Positions 1-5,896 of a stretch of 9,355 nt of DNA are shown in pieces. The position numbers and the translations under genes were made by a program. How positions within the stretch are numbered: position 1 is the first letter of the stretch; each line of letters opens with the position of its first letter. Source of the stretch: JAGFIY01 sp964499285 (lineage in GTDB: Bacteria > Bacteroidota > Ignavibacteria > Ignavibacteriales > Melioribacteraceae). The stretch is from positions 1-9,355 of the forward strand of contig CAZCLA010000061.1 of the NCBI GenBank assembly GCA_964499285.1, given 5' to 3'. The notes below the pieces were generated by a model. It was given only the letters and a program-made list of their open reading frames with translations, was not told the DNA's origin and ran no database searches.

Positions 1-37
1 CAAGAACAATTATGATAATATCGCCTGTTATTCCCAT
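1..37 (-). CDS. Partial membrane protein, N-terminus only (possibly CvpA family)
   Basis: The ATG at 37-35 shares its A with the end of the peptide deformylase stop codon (TAATG overlap), so this gene is probably translationally coupled to def. Only 12 codons are visible, reading MGITGDIIIIVL, before the window ends. A short polar start, an acidic residue and then a run of Ile/Val/Leu is how many CvpA-family (colicin V production) membrane proteins begin, but 12 residues cannot establish a family. Other small membrane proteins would fit as well. The existence of a coding start is reasonably supported by the stop-start overlap; the family name is a guess. Confidence 0.4.
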   Translation of the reverse strand, partial: MGITGDIIIIVL

Positions 38-576
38 TAACTTAGTCTATTTTGGGAGGTTATCATTTTTAAATATTCTTTTTCTGTAATGATATTTTTA
101 TTCGACTCGATTCTATCGAGAAAGACAATCCCATTCAGGTGATCGAATTCATGTTGAAAAATTCTTGACACAAAATTATTTAATGTTAATTTAATTATAT
201 TGTTTTTGATATCGGTAAATTCAACGTCTATTTCTTTTGGCCTTGCAACAAAACCCCTTATTCCGGGAATACTCAGACAGCCTTCCCAAAAATAATCTGT
301 CTCTTCCGAAGCAGATATAATTTTGGGATTAATAATTGTCATTGTTCCATATTCCGGAGCATCAGGATATCTATCGTTTGGTTTTGAATCAACGATAAAC
401 ATCCGCAGTGATTCAGAAACTTGTGGCGCCGCAATTCCCACTCCCCCAGCATTCCTTAACGTAGAAATCATGCGTCCGGAAAGCTCTATAATCTTTTTGT
501 CAATAACATGAATTGGTTTAGCCGGTTCTCTTAAGACCGGACTTCCGAGTTCAGCAATTTCAAGTATTTCACTCAT
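37..576 (-). CDS. def: Peptide deformylase
   Basis: Removes the formyl group from the N-terminal methionine of new proteins in the cytoplasm, using a metal (usually Fe2+) held by one Cys and two His. All three family motifs are present: GVGIAAPQ at residues 45-52, EGCLS at 98-102 (Cys100 is a metal ligand) and HEFDH at 142-146 (His142 and His146 bind metal, Glu143 is the catalytic base). The length of 179 residues is normal and the protein looks intact. The start at 576 gives the usual N-terminus ending in a GSPVLR element. No clear Shine-Dalgarno sequence precedes it. The gene is divergent from the small membrane protein gene at 662 and is followed, with a one-base overlap, by another minus-strand start. 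The identification is firm. Confidence 0.97.
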   Translation of the reverse strand: MSEILEIAELGSPVLREPAKPIHVIDKKIIELSGRMISTLRNAGGVGIAAPQVSESLRMFIVDSKPNDRYPDAPEYGTMTIINPKIISASEETDYFWEGCLSIPGIRGFVARPKEIDVEFTDIKNNIIKLTLNNFVSRIFQHEFDHLNGIVFLDRIESNKNIITEKEYLKMITSQNRLS

Positions 577-661
577 AGAAGTGTGAGAAATTAATAAAAA
601 TTTAACTTGAGTCTCAATTTACTCTTAATTAGATTTTCTCGCTATTAAATTTGGTTTATAT

Positions 662-874
662 ATGTCCAATACTTTTTTCAATGTTTGGCTCCCCTTTATT
701 TATCTATATGGTGTTGGGGGTGCATTTTTTACAATTGGTATGTATTTGATAAAAAAAACCGGCGGATACGATCCAAGGAAACCAAAACACCGGTATTGGT
801 ATAAAGTTTTATTTTATGGATTCTTTTATTTTATGGTTCTGCATCTGTTTTTTATTCTTTTGGCATTAAGCTAG
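662..874 (+). CDS. Small two-helix membrane protein, unknown function
   Basis: I do not recognise this 70-residue protein with certainty. It has two hydrophobic segments, about residues 8-31 and 47-69, joined by a basic, aromatic loop (KKTGGYDPRKPKHRYWYK, 31-48). All Lys and Arg residues lie in that loop, so by the positive-inside rule the loop is cytoplasmic and both ends face the periplasm. It has no signal peptide or cysteine. Such two-helix proteins sometimes act as small accessory subunits of transporters, but no transporter gene lies beside it here. There is no Shine-Dalgarno sequence before the ATG. Coding is supported by the clear topology and by an intact frame filling the space between def and the convergent lipoprotein gene, 19 bp away. 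Confidence 0.75.
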   Translation: MSNTFFNVWLPFIYLYGVGGAFFTIGMYLIKKTGGYDPRKPKHRYWYKVLFYGFFYFMVLHLFFILLALS

Positions 875-893
875 TATATAAAATTTCTAATCG

Positions 894-1517
894 TTAGTTA
901 ATTCTCCAAGACCTGATTTGAATTACAGATCCATCAAAAGGATGTATAAATATTTCCTTCCCGTTTGCTTTATAAAAATCACCGCTCCCAATTTCATTTA
1001 TTGTCGTTAGAATGTGCCAGACATATTTACCATGTTCAGGCGACCATCTAAAACTGATATCCCATTCGCGCACTCCCTCATCAAGATTGTTCTCCGATGC
1101 TATTTCTAAAGCGCTTTCCTTGTCGACATTAAACTCGCAATTTCGGGAATCGCTCCGGCAGTCGGGAATACCAACGACGTCATGATCTTGCAGAACGTTT
1201 CCTTTTTTATCAATAAAAAATTGAATTTTCTCATCCACATATTCTTTATCAACAATTTTGAAACGATAGATTAATTCGTAGAAATTTTCGTGTTCTTTGC
1301 TGTTAATAAAATCCCTGTAAATATATTCGCCAAAAAATTTTTCGCCTGTTTTGTGAACTATAAAATTATCTCCCACCGCAAAAATCGAATCCGGAATTTG
1401 TACTTCAACCGACTCGGAATTTTGTTTACCGCATGAACTGCAGGAGCATCCGGCAAAGTAGATCATACTTACCATAAATATTAAAATTATAAAAAGAAAT
1501 GCGTGATGTTTTTTCAT
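894..1517 (-). CDS. Predicted lipoprotein with PepSY-like C-terminal region
   Basis: A 207-residue exported protein of unknown function. Residues 1-23 form a lipoprotein signal: a basic start (MKKHH), a long hydrophobic core, then FAGC with Cys24 as the likely lipidated residue. The -3 position is Phe instead of the usual Leu. Cys26 and Cys29 follow closely, and a second pair, Cys120 and Cys127, lies in the middle of the protein. Residues about 132-207 resemble a PepSY-type repeat: a helix with alternating Ala/Glu (KESALEIASENN), a WHI strand, then a strand and turn ending in HPFDGSVI. PepSY domains are often found in peptidase propeptides and envelope proteins; the assignment here rests on pattern only. 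An AGGA at 1524-1527 (minus strand) lies 6 nt before the ATG and supports this start. The gene is convergent with the small membrane protein gene and divergent from the response-regulator gene. Confidence 0.8.
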   Translation of the reverse strand: MKKHHAFLFIILIFMVSMIYFAGCSCSSCGKQNSESVEVQIPDSIFAVGDNFIVHKTGEKFFGEYIYRDFINSKEHENFYELIYRFKIVDKEYVDEKIQFFIDKKGNVLQDHDVVGIPDCRSDSRNCEFNVDKESALEIASENNLDEGVREWDISFRWSPEHGKYVWHILTTINEIGSGDFYKANGKEIFIHPFDGSVIQIRSWRIN

Positions 1518-1523
1518 TGATTA

Positions 1524-1570
1524 TCCTGAAGTTTTCGCAAATTTATTGTTATTTGGTGACTAATAGCAAA
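1524..1570 (-). promoter_or_regulatory. Bacteroidota-type promoter and Shine-Dalgarno of the lipoprotein gene
   Basis: On the minus strand TTTG (1570-1567) is followed after 21 nt by TAAATTTG (1545-1538), matching the known Bacteroidota pattern TTTG / TAnnTTTG, for which spacings of about 17-23 nt are described. Transcription would start around 1531, giving a leader of roughly 14 nt that carries AGGA at 1527-1524, 6 nt before the ATG at 1517. The match in the fixed positions is complete, but an AT-rich gap raises the chance of coincidence. Confidence 0.55.
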
Positions 1571-1634
1571 TCATACTTGCAAATTGTTGTAAAAAACATT
1601 TTTTTATAAAACCGAATAGGAATTTTTTACTAAA

Positions 1635-1652
1635 TTACAAAATCGATTGTAA
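1635..1652. promoter_or_regulatory. Inverted repeat upstream of the response-regulator gene, possible operator
   Basis: TTACAA (1635-1640) and TTGTAA (1647-1652) form a perfect 6-bp dyad around a 6-nt centre, ending 26 bp before the response-regulator ATG. A further TTGTAA occurs at 1587-1592 and the related palindrome TTGCAA at 1577-1582, next to the -33 box of the divergent lipoprotein promoter. The 18-bp size and two-fold symmetry are typical of a dimeric regulator site. No regulator is identified, and short AT-rich dyads arise by chance. Confidence 0.3.
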
Positions 1653-1678
1653 ATAAAATTATTTTCCCGGGATAAAAA

Positions 1679-2083
1679 ATGACTGATGAAATACGAAAAC
1701 CAAAATTGCTTGTAGTGGAAGATGACTACGAAAACCAAAAATTTCTTCAAATTTTTCTGAAGAGGAAATTTGATTTGGAAATATGCGACTCATCAGACAC
1801 ATTTTACCAAAAATTGGAACAGGAAAAGTTTGACATTATTCTAATGGACATCTCCTTGAGAGGGAAAAAAGATGGTCTTCAACTCACAAGAGAACTGCGG
1901 GAAAAAGACGAATATAAGAACATTGCAATCGTCGGTCTTTCTGCTCACGCTTTTCAACGAGATAAGGACAACGCGTACAATGCTGGAGTCGATATTTTCC
2001 TGACAAAACCGGTCCAAAACGATGTTCTATTAGAAACATTAATCAAAACACTGCGGGATAAATCAGGAATAGAAATCGGCTGA
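1679..2083 (+). CDS. Stand-alone response-regulator receiver protein
   Basis: A CheY-like receiver domain fills almost the whole 134 residues. The acidic cluster Glu14-Asp15-Asp16 would bind Mg2+, Asp57 (LMDISL) is the phosphoryl acceptor, Ser88 (GLSAH) is the switch Ser/Thr and Lys110 in TKP is the conserved lysine. All key residues are present, so it should accept phosphate from a histidine kinase. There is no output domain, so it would act by protein contact or within a phosphorelay, and no kinase gene is adjacent. The GLSAHAFQRD stretch resembles receiver domains attached to hybrid kinases. A weak GGGA at 1669-1672 precedes the ATG. The gene is divergent from the lipoprotein gene and has an 18-bp dyad in its upstream region. 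The target pathway cannot be told from the sequence. Confidence 0.93.
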   Translation: MTDEIRKPKLLVVEDDYENQKFLQIFLKRKFDLEICDSSDTFYQKLEQEKFDIILMDISLRGKKDGLQLTRELREKDEYKNIAIVGLSAHAFQRDKDNAYNAGVDIFLTKPVQNDVLLETLIKTLRDKSGIEIG

Positions 2084-2178
2084 TTTTCCATTTCTACCGT
2101 ATTAATTTCTTATCGAAATTGTAACATTCTTAGTTTTATTTTCGTCTAATCATCAGATTGATTTATATTATTTCATTT

Positions 2179-2182
2179 GGAG
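2179..2182 (+). promoter_or_regulatory. Shine-Dalgarno deciding the start of the outer-membrane protein
   Basis: GGAG lies 5 nt before the ATG at 2188. It favours that codon over the adjacent ATG at 2185 and over the in-frame TTG at 2158. The choice also leaves a clean signal peptide beginning MKKYF. Confidence 0.6.
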
Positions 2183-2187
2183 CGATG

Positions 2188-3099
2188 ATGAAAAAATATT
2201 TTACTCTTATTTTTATAATTTTATGTTTTAATCAATTATTTTCTCAACCCCAAAATTTTACCAGCACTTCGCGAGAAACTTCCGACTGGGGAAGCAACAA
2301 ATTCAATTTCGGAAAGTGGTGGGGTGAATCCAGACCCTTTATTGAAGCAAGTTACGGATTGGGAGAAATGAAGCATCATAATTTTGATAATTCATTTGCC
2401 AATATCGGTATTATCGATGTAAAACTCGGATACAGTGCAATCGACAGCTATGATAAATCGATACTAGAACTTGATGATCGATTTGTCACTTTTTCAAGCA
2501 TTGCTTCACGTCTCCACAATGATATTGATCTGACCGGAGTTACCGCAACAAATCTTTACAGATTCGGTTTTGGAAACAGATTTGGTTACGGATATGATCT
2601 CGGAACGGTTGCTGTTCTTCCATATAATTCTGGCGGATTTGCTTGGACTAAGCTGGAAGTAAAACAACAGAATTATCCGCGAAATTCATTCGTCCCCTCT
2701 TTTGATGGTGAAGTCGATCCTTATTTGGATATGCTTGGAAGATACGAAGATTCGTTCAGGTTTACTCAATATTCAGAAGGGGGAATAAATATACAAATTG
2801 ATCAGTTCGTTTCGGTTGGGGCAAGTTATGAGGCATCGGTTATTTATCCCCGACATTTATTTTGGAAGCATTTGCTAAGTTATATGATTGAAGAATTTGG
2901 TCAGGGTGCCTTAACTTTTTTTGTTGAAGAAATAATGTATAGTTCTCCTACGGCAGGACCGATAATTGGGTTTCTGCTCAAAAATGGACTCGCTTACGGA
3001 ATTTTCTATTTGCGTCAGCAGGATATGAACTGGCCATTTAAAACCGAAACCCCGTTGACATATGAAACTTTTAAAGTAAATCTTTCTTTTACGTTCTAG
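2188..3099 (+). CDS. Predicted outer-membrane beta-barrel protein, unknown function
   Basis: A 303-residue exported protein whose exact family I do not recognise. Residues 1-19 are a signal peptide (MKKYF, hydrophobic core, LFS) with likely cleavage before Gln20. The mature part is rich in Tyr, Phe, Trp and Gly, with alternating patterns such as LYRFGFGNRFGYGYDLG (123-139) and GGINIQIDQFVSVGASYEASVIY (198-220). It ends in KVNLSFTF, a terminal Phe typical of outer-membrane barrel proteins recognised by the Bam machinery. Residues about 224-275 are different: a long non-alternating, largely hydrophobic stretch that could be helical or re-entrant, which is odd for a simple barrel. The gene lies 104 bp after the response-regulator gene, so co-transcription is possible but not shown. 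A hairpin follows it at 3157-3198. Confidence 0.75.
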   Translation: MKKYFTLIFIILCFNQLFSQPQNFTSTSRETSDWGSNKFNFGKWWGESRPFIEASYGLGEMKHHNFDNSFANIGIIDVKLGYSAIDSYDKSILELDDRFVTFSSIASRLHNDIDLTGVTATNLYRFGFGNRFGYGYDLGTVAVLPYNSGGFAWTKLEVKQQNYPRNSFVPSFDGEVDPYLDMLGRYEDSFRFTQYSEGGINIQIDQFVSVGASYEASVIYPRHLFWKHLLSYMIEEFGQGALTFFVEEIMYSSPTAGPIIGFLLKNGLAYGIFYLRQQDMNWPFKTETPLTYETFKVNLSFTF

Positions 3100-3156
3100 G
3101 CTTGATATCTTGATTTAATAACTCGGACAATACTTGCTAGAACCTAGAAATTCAAA

Positions 3157-3198
3157 AATGCCATTGCTTATCCTGCTGTCCGGAGAGGTGATGGCATT
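3157..3198 (+). terminator. Strong hairpin between outer-membrane protein gene and rimO; possible terminator
   Basis: The arms AATGCCAT (3157-3164) and ATGGCATT (3191-3198) pair perfectly. The stem continues inward through 3169/3186 with three G-U pairs, and after one A-G mismatch TCC (3171-3173) pairs with GGA (3182-3184) around an 8-nt loop. An A-run precedes it and CTTATCTT follows, which is T-rich but not a true U-tract. It lies 57 bp after the stop of the barrel protein and about 125 bp before rimO. A terminator of the upstream gene is the simplest reading. A structured leader of the rimO transcript or a small RNA is also possible. Confidence 0.45.
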
Positions 3199-3216
3199 CT
3201 TATCTTAAGTACAAAC

Positions 3217-3280
3217 TATCAATTTATATGATTATTAGTATCTGTGAAAAGCATTGATATTAATTGTAAATTAATTGATA
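3217..3280. repeat. Short AT-rich repeats in the rimO upstream region
   Basis: The 223-bp gap 3100-3322 has no gene. Besides the hairpin it holds TATCAAT at 3217-3223 and its complement ATTGATA twice (3253-3259 and 3274-3280, 21 bp apart), plus ATTAATTG twice (3259-3266 and 3270-3277, 11 bp apart). Spacings of one and two helical turns would suit protein binding on one DNA face. Low complexity makes coincidence likely, and I could not place a clear promoter here. Confidence 0.25.
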
Positions 3281-3322
3281 CCATTTTTACGAAATAACTT
3301 AATAACAAATGAAAGAATTTTG

Positions 3323-4618
3323 ATGTCACGAAAACCTAATATTGAAATAATCTCGCTCGGCTGCTCAAAAAACACTGTGGATTCGGAACGGCTGATGCAT
3401 CAGCTTAAGTTGAACAATTTTAATCTTGTTGAGAATTCAAGCCATGCGGATGCAATTGTAATAAATACATGCGGATTTATAGACGAAGCAAAAGAAGAAT
3501 CGGTGAACACAATACTACAAGCAGTTAAACTCAAAAAAGAAGGAAAAATTAAAAAAGTAGTTGTTGCCGGTTGCCTTTCGGAAAGATATAAAGATGATCT
3601 TATTAAAGAAATTCCAGAAGTTGATGTGTTTTTCGGTACTGAAGCTTATGAGGAAGTGCTCAACGAATTCGGTGCTGACTTAAAAAAGGAACTTCTCGGA
3701 GAACGGGAGTTGACAACTCCTAAACACTACGCATATTTTAAGATATCCGAAGGCTGCGACAATCCATGCTCGTTCTGTGCAATTCCCTTGATGAGAGGAA
3801 AACATCGTTCGTTCGAGAGAAAACAATTGTTAAAAGAAGCCGAATATCTTGCATCCATCGGAGTGAAAGAACTTATCGTTATCGGGCAGGATACAACAGA
3901 TTACGGAAAAGATATCGAGGGGGAAAGAAATATTGCTGAGTTGTTCCGTGACCTTTCGAACGTTGATGGAATTGAATGGATAAGACTACTTTATGCTTAT
4001 CCTTCTCATTTTCCCGATGAACTAATTGAAGAGATCGCAAACAATCCCAAAATTTGTAAATACATAGACATTCCCCTTCAGCATATAAGCGATCCGGTTT
4101 TGAAATCTATGCGGAGAGGAATAAGTTCAAAAAGGACAAGAATGCTAATTGAAAAGTTGAAGAAAAGAATTACCGGCCTAACACTTCGCACCACTTTTAT
4201 TGTTGGATATCCCAACGAAACCGAAAAAGAATTTGAAGAATTATGTGAATTCGTAAAGAGCGCTGAATTCGATAGAGTTGGAGTTTTTAATTATTCAATC
4301 GAAGAAACGACTCCAAGTTTTATTTTGGGTGATCCTTTCGATCATAAAGAGAAGGAATACAGAAAAGCAAAGCTGATGGAAATTCAAAAAGGCATAAGTG
4401 AGAAAAAAAATGAATCCTTCGTTGGTAAAAAAATAAAAGTTATCATCGATTCCGTGGAAGGCGAATATTATGTTGGACGAAGTGAAAGAGATGCCCCTGA
4501 AGTTGACGGTGAGGTTCTCATTCAAAAAAATGGCACAGAGTTAAAGGTAGGGAAGTTTTATAACATTGAAATAATTGATTATAATGATTATGATCTCTAC
4601 GGCAAATATTTAGGATAG
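3323..4618 (+). CDS. rimO: Ribosomal protein S12 methylthiotransferase RimO
   Basis: Radical SAM enzyme that adds a methylthio group to an aspartate of ribosomal protein S12. The N-terminal UPF0004 domain carries the three cysteines of the auxiliary Fe-S cluster: Cys14 (SLGCSKN), Cys50 (NTCGFI) and Cys84 (AGCLSER). The radical SAM CxxxCxxC motif is Cys145, Cys149 and Cys152 (EGCDNPCSFCAIP). A TRAM domain fills about the last 65 residues. SLGCSKNTVDSE and the IPLMRGKHRS region point to RimO over its tRNA-modifying relative MiaB. From the ATG at 3323 the protein has 431 residues, usual for RimO. An in-frame TTG at 3275 would add 16 residues with no resemblance to the family, so I prefer 3323, though its ribosome-binding site is weak. 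It is the first gene of a tight plus-strand cluster. Confidence 0.96.
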   Translation: MSRKPNIEIISLGCSKNTVDSERLMHQLKLNNFNLVENSSHADAIVINTCGFIDEAKEESVNTILQAVKLKKEGKIKKVVVAGCLSERYKDDLIKEIPEVDVFFGTEAYEEVLNEFGADLKKELLGERELTTPKHYAYFKISEGCDNPCSFCAIPLMRGKHRSFERKQLLKEAEYLASIGVKELIVIGQDTTDYGKDIEGERNIAELFRDLSNVDGIEWIRLLYAYPSHFPDELIEEIANNPKICKYIDIPLQHISDPVLKSMRRGISSKRTRMLIEKLKKRITGLTLRTTFIVGYPNETEKEFEELCEFVKSAEFDRVGVFNYSIEETTPSFILGDPFDHKEKEYRKAKLMEIQKGISEKKNESFVGKKIKVIIDSVEGEYYVGRSERDAPEVDGEVLIQKNGTELKVGKFYNIEIIDYNDYDLYGKYLG

Positions 4619-4620
4619 GA
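4617..4620 (+). promoter_or_regulatory. Shine-Dalgarno of the GWxTD gene, inside the rimO stop codon
   Basis: AGGA begins inside the TAG stop of rimO (4616-4618) and lies 6 nt before the ATG at 4627. Ribosomes finishing rimO would reach it directly, which favours translational coupling of the two genes. Confidence 0.55.
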
Positions 4621-4626
4621 AACAAA

Positions 4627-5895
4627 ATGAAAAAGCTTGCTGCAATATTTATAATATTATCGGGAATTGTTTTCGCACAGCCCGAGAATTCATCGTTAGT
4701 TCTAAATCATTATTCGCCAAATTTCTTTATAGATTTTCTCGACTATAAAAGTAATTTCCCGGGAAAAACAAAGGTCGATGTTTTAATTCAACTTCCTTAT
4801 TCAAGCGTTCAGTTTATTAAAGAGGGAAAAAGTTTCCTTTCGCGCTACACAATTTTCTTAACCTTTTATGACGGCAATAAAAATAATGTGATGTTCGAAA
4901 AAATTTGGAAAGAGAGCATTGAAACAGAGGACTTTGAAGAAACATATTCATCTCAAAATTTCAACATAAGTCACCGATCCTTTGATCTTACTCCCGAAAA
5001 GTATGTTGTCGTTTGTGCTGTTGAAGATATGAATTCCGGTCAGCGAATTTTGTTCGAAACCGAACTCCGTGTTAGAAAGTTAGAGGATGTTGATATAAGT
5101 GATATAATGTTTATCAAATCAATTATGCAAACAGAAAACGGTTCCGAAATTGTTCCGAACGTTTCAAATGTCCTTGCAAGCAATGAACGAAATGTTACAA
5201 TGCTTTATGAAATTTACAGTGATAAGGATCAAAGCGTATCGGTCAAACATACAATAACTGATCAAAGTCGGGATATAAATCATTATAATTTTGTAACATT
5301 TCAATTAAACAAAGGATTGAACACACTTCAACCAGAACTTAAAGATATACCTTTGAAACTAGGTGAATTTATTATGCTTGTTGAAGTTGAGGATACCGAT
5401 GAAAACAAAATTTGTTCGACAGGGAAAAACTTTAGAGCAACAATTGACGGCTTCCCGAAAACAATTGTTGATCTCGATGAAGCGATTAAACAAATGAAGT
5501 ACTTTGTCAACGAAAGCAAAATTGATTCATTGCTTGATATTTCGGATTACGATCAACGGTTGAAAGAGTTTATTGCATTCTGGAAAGAGAAAGATCCATC
5601 ACCCCAAACTCTCGAAAACGAGCTTCTTAACGAATATTATAGAAGAATAGATTATGCAAATAAAAATTTTAAAGGATTTTATGAGGGATGGAGAACTGAT
5701 ATGGGAATGGTATATGTAACATTGGGACCTCCAAATCAAGTGAACCGCGAACCGGTTTCAATCGATTCAAAGCCTTATGAAATTTGGGACTATTACGACA
5801 TCAACAGAAGATTCCTTTTTGTCGATCATACCGGTTTCGGGGATTATAGATTGGAAAATCCCCAGTACGGTGAGTGGAACCATTACAGGCGTTAA
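4627..5895 (+). CDS. Secreted GWxTD-domain protein
   Basis: A 422-residue exported protein. Residues 1-17 are a signal peptide (MKKLAAIF, hydrophobic core, VFA) with likely cleavage before Gln18. The central part, about 25-275, is rich in beta-strand patterns and reads like two or three immunoglobulin-like sheets, but I do not recognise a named domain there. The C-terminal part, about 300-422, is a GWxTD domain: helices with FWKEKDPSP and NEYYRRIDYAN, then the name motif GWRTD at 354-358, GPP at 367-369, and an aromatic end with IWDYY and FLFVD. GWxTD proteins occur in several environmental phyla, including Acidobacteriota and Ignavibacteria, and their role is not established. The gene sits 8 bp after rimO and 1 bp before the sugar-kinase gene. 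Location is probably periplasmic or at the outer membrane, since there is no lipobox. Confidence 0.88.
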   Translation: MKKLAAIFIILSGIVFAQPENSSLVLNHYSPNFFIDFLDYKSNFPGKTKVDVLIQLPYSSVQFIKEGKSFLSRYTIFLTFYDGNKNNVMFEKIWKESIETEDFEETYSSQNFNISHRSFDLTPEKYVVVCAVEDMNSGQRILFETELRVRKLEDVDISDIMFIKSIMQTENGSEIVPNVSNVLASNERNVTMLYEIYSDKDQSVSVKHTITDQSRDINHYNFVTFQLNKGLNTLQPELKDIPLKLGEFIMLVEVEDTDENKICSTGKNFRATIDGFPKTIVDLDEAIKQMKYFVNESKIDSLLDISDYDQRLKEFIAFWKEKDPSPQTLENELLNEYYRRIDYANKNFKGFYEGWRTDMGMVYVTLGPPNQVNREPVSIDSKPYEIWDYYDINRRFLFVDHTGFGDYRLENPQYGEWNHYRR

Positions 5896-5896
5896 A

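Noticed and set aside
646..653. TAAATTTG, a match to the Bacteroidota -7 promoter box just before the small membrane protein gene
   Set aside because: No TTG lies 17-23 nt upstream, and the implied transcription start would leave almost no leader. Chance matches are common in this AT-rich stretch.
887..897. CTAA-TCG-TTAG as a bidirectional terminator between the convergent genes at 874 and 894
   Set aside because: Only four paired bases flanked by imperfect AT-rich complementarity; not a stable hairpin.
2070..2096. Inverted repeat TAGAAAT / ATTTCTA around the stop codon of the response-regulator gene as a terminator
   Set aside because: Only 7 AT-rich pairs with a 13-nt loop and no T-tract after it; too weak to call.
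5777..5896. Upstream extension of the sugar-kinase reading frame to an ATG at 5777
   Set aside because: The extra 40 residues lie inside the GWxTD coding sequence, have no family resemblance, and the ATG at 5897 gives the exact PfkB-family N-terminus.
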